NCBI GenBank assembly: GCA_945865705.1
Contig: CAMBEY010000103.1
Coordinates: 1 to 9,261 of the forward strand
Length of the DNA: 9,261 nucleotides
From: Candidatus Sulfopaludibacter sp. SbA3
GTDB lineage: Bacteria; Acidobacteriota; Terriglobia; 2-12-FULL-54-10
Direction of reading: 5' to 3'
Positions 6,621-9,261 of the stretch are shown here, one piece after another. Both the position numbers and the translations under genes were made by a program. The number at the start of each line of letters is the position of its first letter. The first letter of the stretch is position 1. The notes beneath the pieces are model-generated. The model had not been told where the DNA came from. It made no database searches and saw only the letters and a list, made by a program, of their open reading frames with translations.

Positions 6621-6644
6621 GACTTCGGTAAGCGCCTCTCGCAT

Positions 6645-6674
6645 TTGACAGAAAGGCCGCCCGCCCGCTACCAT
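6645..6674 (+). promoter_or_regulatory. Putative promoter of the tRNA-Glu gene
   Basis: A perfect -35 hexamer, TTGACA (6645-6650), is followed after 18 nt by TACCAT (6669-6674), a 4-of-6 match to the -10 consensus. Transcription would begin near 6681, about 26 nt before the mature tRNA 5' end. This gives the tRNA transcription independent of glcDEF. Confidence 0.5.
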
Positions 6675-6706
6675 TCCCTAGTTGCTTCATTTCGCAGTTT
6701 CCAAGG

Positions 6707-6783
6707 GTCCCCATCGTCTAGCCGGCCCAGGACATCGCCCTTTCACGGCGGTAACGAGGGTTCGAATCCCTCTGGGGACGCCA
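6707..6783 (+). tRNA. tRNA-Glu (anticodon UUC), CCA encoded
   Basis: The sequence folds into a full cloverleaf. The acceptor stem is GTCCCCA (6707-6713) with TGGGGAC (6773-6779), then discriminator G6780 and encoded CCA 6781-6783. The D stem is GTC/GAC (6716-6718, 6731-6733). The anticodon stem, TCGCC/GGCGG, has one U-G pair around the loop CTTTCAC, with anticodon TTC at 6742-6744. The T stem is GAGGG/CCCTC with loop TTCGAAT (6761-6767). UUC reads GAA and GAG glutamate codons. The molecule also serves heme synthesis via glutamyl-tRNA reductase in most bacteria with the C5 pathway. No pairing defects were found. Confidence 0.97.
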
Positions 6784-7086
6784 TTAATACGAATTATGTC
6801 AGCTCAGTTTTCTTTTCCAGTCCTCATTCTCCGAGCAGGCTGCGGGGACGGGTCGCGCCGATTTGGCAAGAGTATGGAAGCCTGCGATGAAGCGCCTGCC
6901 CACCGCGCGGTCCAAACCGTGCGTCTCTTTGACGGCCAGATTGTGGATGGCACACGCACTCATCTCGCGGAAAGCGCCTTTGCCCATAGCGAATGGGGCC
7001 ACGGGAAGCTGCCGCCAAGGCGGGATTCATCAAGCCTGTCGAGCAACGCGTAAAAATTCAGGCATCCCTATACCCGCCTTTGGTCC
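6784..7086. other. Intergenic stretch with a possible ABC-ATPase tail remnant
   Basis: No credible complete gene is seen between the tRNA and the receptor promoter. In one plus-strand frame, 6883-6951 reads CDEAPAHRAVQTVRLFDGQIVDG, which resembles the last helix and strand of LolD/MacB-type ABC ATPases (HD..LA..A.RTV.L.DG.IV). The frame lacks Walker A, the signature motif and Walker B, and stops at about 7053. It may be a gene remnant or a coincidence. No terminator hairpin with a U-run was found after the tRNA. Confidence 0.3.
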
Positions 7087-7095
7087 TGCTATAAT
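7087..7095 (+). promoter_or_regulatory. Extended -10 promoter for the TonB-dependent receptor
   Basis: TGCTATAAT is a perfect extended -10 element (TGN plus consensus TATAAT). No consensus -35 lies 16-18 nt upstream, but extended -10 promoters can work without one. Initiation near 7102 would leave a leader of about 100 nt before the receptor ATG at 7201. Confidence 0.6.
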
Positions 7096-7200
7096 TTAGA
7101 ATGTTTAGTCGTTGTGGCTCGTGCCGGCAAATCCACCTCGGGGCGCGGCAATATTTCCCGGAACAGTACCGAACATTATTGGTTGAGGCCATCATCTACT

Positions 7201-9261
7201 ATGTATGCAGCTCATATTCAGAAGTTCATCCTAATTCTTCTGCTCACACTGCTGAATGTATCGAGTTCCGCGGCGCAGAGCACCTCCGGCGAAATCGCGG
7301 GCACGGTGCGCGACTCCTCCGGGGGAGTGCTGCCAGGTGTCGCGCTCACCATTGCCAACCGCGGCACCGGGCAGGAGCGGCGGCTATCCACCGACAGCGA
7401 GGGAAATTTTACCGCGCCGCAGCTTCCCGTGGGCGATTACACCATTCGCGCCGAGATGCAAAACTTCAAGACGCAAGTGCGCGAGGGCGTCGGACTGCGC
7501 GTGGCAGAGCGGCTGCGCATTGATCTGGTCATGGAGCTTGGCGAAATCTCCGAGCAGATCACCGTAACAGAGTCCGCGCCGCTGCTGCGCACCACCAACG
7601 CGGAGGTCAGCGAAGTCATCTCCAACCAGCGCCTCGAGGAACTTCCGCTCAGCGGACGCCAGTTCGTGGATATGACCCTGCTCACCGACAACATCGTGCC
7701 CGAGCCTCGCGGCACACGCGGCTCCGCGCTCAGCCAGACCGGCCGCAGCATCGCCGTCGCCGGACAGCGCGGCGGTCACAACATGTATTTCCTTGATGGC
7801 GTCTCCATCACCGATCAATACTTCAACAACATCGCCGTCTCGCCCTCGGTGGACAGCATTCAGGAATTCAATATTCAAAAGTCAATTTACGCAGCGGAGT
7901 TTGGGGGCAAGGCCGCTGCCACCATCAGCGCGGCCACCAAGGCCGGAACGAATGTGTTTCACGGCGGCGTCTATGAGTTTCTGCGCAACAGCGCCCTCGA
8001 TGCCCGCAACTTTTTCGACCGCACCGCACCGCCCCCGTTGCGCCAGAACCAGTTCGGCGGCATCCTCGGCGGACCGGTCCAGCCCGACAAAATGTTTTTC
8101 TTTTTAGGTTATGAAAGTCTTCAAGAGCGTCGCTCGCTGACCCGCGCCTTTTCTGTTCCCTCCGAGCGCGTGCGGCGCGGCGACTTTTCCGGCCTGCGAA
8201 CCATCTACGATCCGCGCACCACCAACGCCGGCGGAATCCGCCAGGCCTTTGTGGACAATGCCATTCCCGCCGGACAAATTGACCCGCTGGCCGTGGAATT
8301 TCTCAAGAAGATTCCGCTGCCCACCAGCGCAGGCGAGGTGCAAAACTACATTTCTTCGCCCACCTTCAGCAACAGCCATCATCAGGCCTCCGTTCGCGCT
8401 GACCGCCACTTCGGCGGCGCCGACAGCGTCTTCGCGCGCTTCACCTTCGCCAATCTCATCACCTTTCAGCCCTATGGCAGCACCAATCTCAACGAGACGC
8501 TGCTGCCCGGCTTTGGCTATGACGTTACCACCTACACGCGCAATCTGGCCGTGAATCACACCCACATCTTCAGCCCATCGCTGGTGCATGAATTCCGCTT
8601 CGGCTTTCTGCGCGTCGCCGGCGGACAGGAGAGCGAGAACCGCGGCGCCGACTTCGCGCCGCGCGCCGGACTGCGCGGCGTAACTCGCGACTCGCGCTTG
8701 GCCGGATACCCGGCGCTCAGCTTCGCCGACGCCTACAGCACCATGGGCGACCCCGCGAATCTGGTTAGCCGCAAGAACAACAGCTTCGATTTCTTCAGCA
8801 ATCTTTCCTGGGTGCGCGGCGCGCATCACGCTAAGTTCGGCGTCTATATTTTTCGGCTGCGCTTCAATCCGCTGGAGGCTCCCAACTCGCGCGGCGTTTT
8901 CAATTTCACTCCCCGCTTCACCTCATCGGTCGCGGGGTTATCCGACGGCAACGCCTTCGCCGATTTCTTGCTCGGCTACCCATCCACGGCGCAAGGCGGT
9001 CTGGGCCGCGGCGAAGAAGACGCGCGAACCACCTGGATTCACCTCTACGCGCAGGACGACTGGCAACCGCGCAGCGGCCTGACCATCAACGCCGGGATGC
9101 GTTATGAGATCAACGGTCACATGAGCGAAGTGGCCAACCGTTTGTCGAGCGTGGAACTGGAGCGTTTCGTCATCGCCAGCGATGATGAGGGAAACATTCA
9201 TCCGGATGCCGCGGCGTTGCTGCCGCTGATCCCCATACCCTACACGACTTCCGCCGCGGCT
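7201..9261 (+). CDS. TonB-dependent receptor, carboxypeptidase-regulatory-like (Oar-like), 3' truncated by window edge
   Basis: The first 687 residues of an outer-membrane TonB-dependent transporter run without a stop to the last base. The N-terminus is a signal peptide: hydrophobic FILILLLTLLNV (9-20), then SSSAA with likely cleavage after A25. Residues about 30-112 form a carboxypeptidase regulatory-like beta-sandwich (GEIAGTVRDSSGGVLPGV... through GNFTAPQLPVGDYTIRAE). Next comes ITVTESAPLL (119-128) and a plug domain with ELPLSGRQF, AVAGQRGGHNMYFLDGVSI, and IQEFNIQKSIYAAEFGG. GGPVQPDKMFFFLGYE near 290-305 opens the beta-barrel, where aromatic-rich strands alternate. Members of this acidobacterial family usually exceed 1000 aa, so roughly the last third or more is missing. 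The ligand is unknown; many homologues are presumed to import plant or microbial polymers or siderophores. The ATG at 7201 is chosen for the signal peptide; only a weak GAGG lies 12 nt upstream. An in-frame TTG at 7183 is an alternative. Confidence 0.93.
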   Translation, partial: MYAAHIQKFILILLLTLLNVSSSAAQSTSGEIAGTVRDSSGGVLPGVALTIANRGTGQERRLSTDSEGNFTAPQLPVGDYTIRAEMQNFKTQVREGVGLRVAERLRIDLVMELGEISEQITVTESAPLLRTTNAEVSEVISNQRLEELPLSGRQFVDMTLLTDNIVPEPRGTRGSALSQTGRSIAVAGQRGGHNMYFLDGVSITDQYFNNIAVSPSVDSIQEFNIQKSIYAAEFGGKAAATISAATKAGTNVFHGGVYEFLRNSALDARNFFDRTAPPPLRQNQFGGILGGPVQPDKMFFFLGYESLQERRSLTRAFSVPSERVRRGDFSGLRTIYDPRTTNAGGIRQAFVDNAIPAGQIDPLAVEFLKKIPLPTSAGEVQNYISSPTFSNSHHQASVRADRHFGGADSVFARFTFANLITFQPYGSTNLNETLLPGFGYDVTTYTRNLAVNHTHIFSPSLVHEFRFGFLRVAGGQESENRGADFAPRAGLRGVTRDSRLAGYPALSFADAYSTMGDPANLVSRKNNSFDFFSNLSWVRGAHHAKFGVYIFRLRFNPLEAPNSRGVFNFTPRFTSSVAGLSDGNAFADFLLGYPSTAQGGLGRGEEDARTTWIHLYAQDDWQPRSGLTINAGMRYEINGHMSEVANRLSSVELERFVIASDDEGNIHPDAAALLPLIPIPYTTSAAA

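Noticed and set aside
6611..6624. AGTCC-GTTA-GGACT hairpin at the glcF stop codon as a terminator
   Set aside because: The stem is only 5 bp, it overlaps the stop codon, and no U-run follows.
6707..6860. tRNA-Glu as an attachment site of an integrated element
   Set aside because: No integrase gene follows and no duplicated tRNA 3' end was found. GGGGACG at 6844-6850 matches only 7 bases of the tRNA end, within chance expectation.
8104..8829. A 241-codon minus-strand open frame inside the receptor gene
   Set aside because: It lies opposite a well-supported TonB-dependent receptor frame and shows no family motif.

Overview
The window reads as chromosomal DNA from an Acidobacteriota-like soil bacterium. 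The main clues are a very large TonB-dependent receptor with an N-terminal carboxypeptidase-regulatory-like domain (a family greatly expanded in that phylum), GC-rich coding sequence, and palindromic intergenic repeats of the TCATCCTGAG...AGGATC type, which I associate from memory with acidobacterial genomes. The taxonomic call is an inference; no rRNA gene is present.

Layout. The left end holds a perfect 22-bp inverted repeat (1-60). Next to it on the minus strand lies an FAD/NAD(P)-binding oxidoreductase (1438 down to 74) with a strong Shine-Dalgarno sequence. A gene-poor stretch of about 900 bp follows (1439-2343). It carries a 152-bp nested palindromic element, a patch of degenerate short direct repeats rich in TGGTC(AG), and an 8-bp-arm inverted repeat just upstream of the next operon. 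Three tightly spaced plus-strand genes come next: glcD (2344-3816), glcE (3855-5228, TTG start) and glcF (5259-6620). They encode the FAD-linked, FAD-binding and double-[4Fe-4S] subunits of a membrane-associated glycolate (possibly D-lactate/2-hydroxyacid) dehydrogenase. A tRNA-Glu(UUC) gene with encoded CCA (6707-6783) follows, with its own plausible promoter. After a gap of about 400 bp, a strong extended -10 promoter (7087-7095) leads into a TonB-dependent receptor that starts at 7201 and runs off the right edge.

How the genes work together. GlcD, GlcE and GlcF should form one complex that oxidises glycolate to glyoxylate. Electrons would pass from FAD through the two GlcF iron-sulphur clusters, probably to the quinone pool. 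No glycolate permease, malate synthase or GntR-type regulator gene is visible. The divergent oxidoreductase is not an obvious partner of the operon. The TonB receptor is a separate outer-membrane uptake unit.

No convincing undescribed system is present. The most interesting items are the two palindromic repeat elements, the candidate regulatory region upstream of glcD with a three-codon leader ORF overlapping the glcD start, and an in-frame 21-bp tandem duplication inside glcE.
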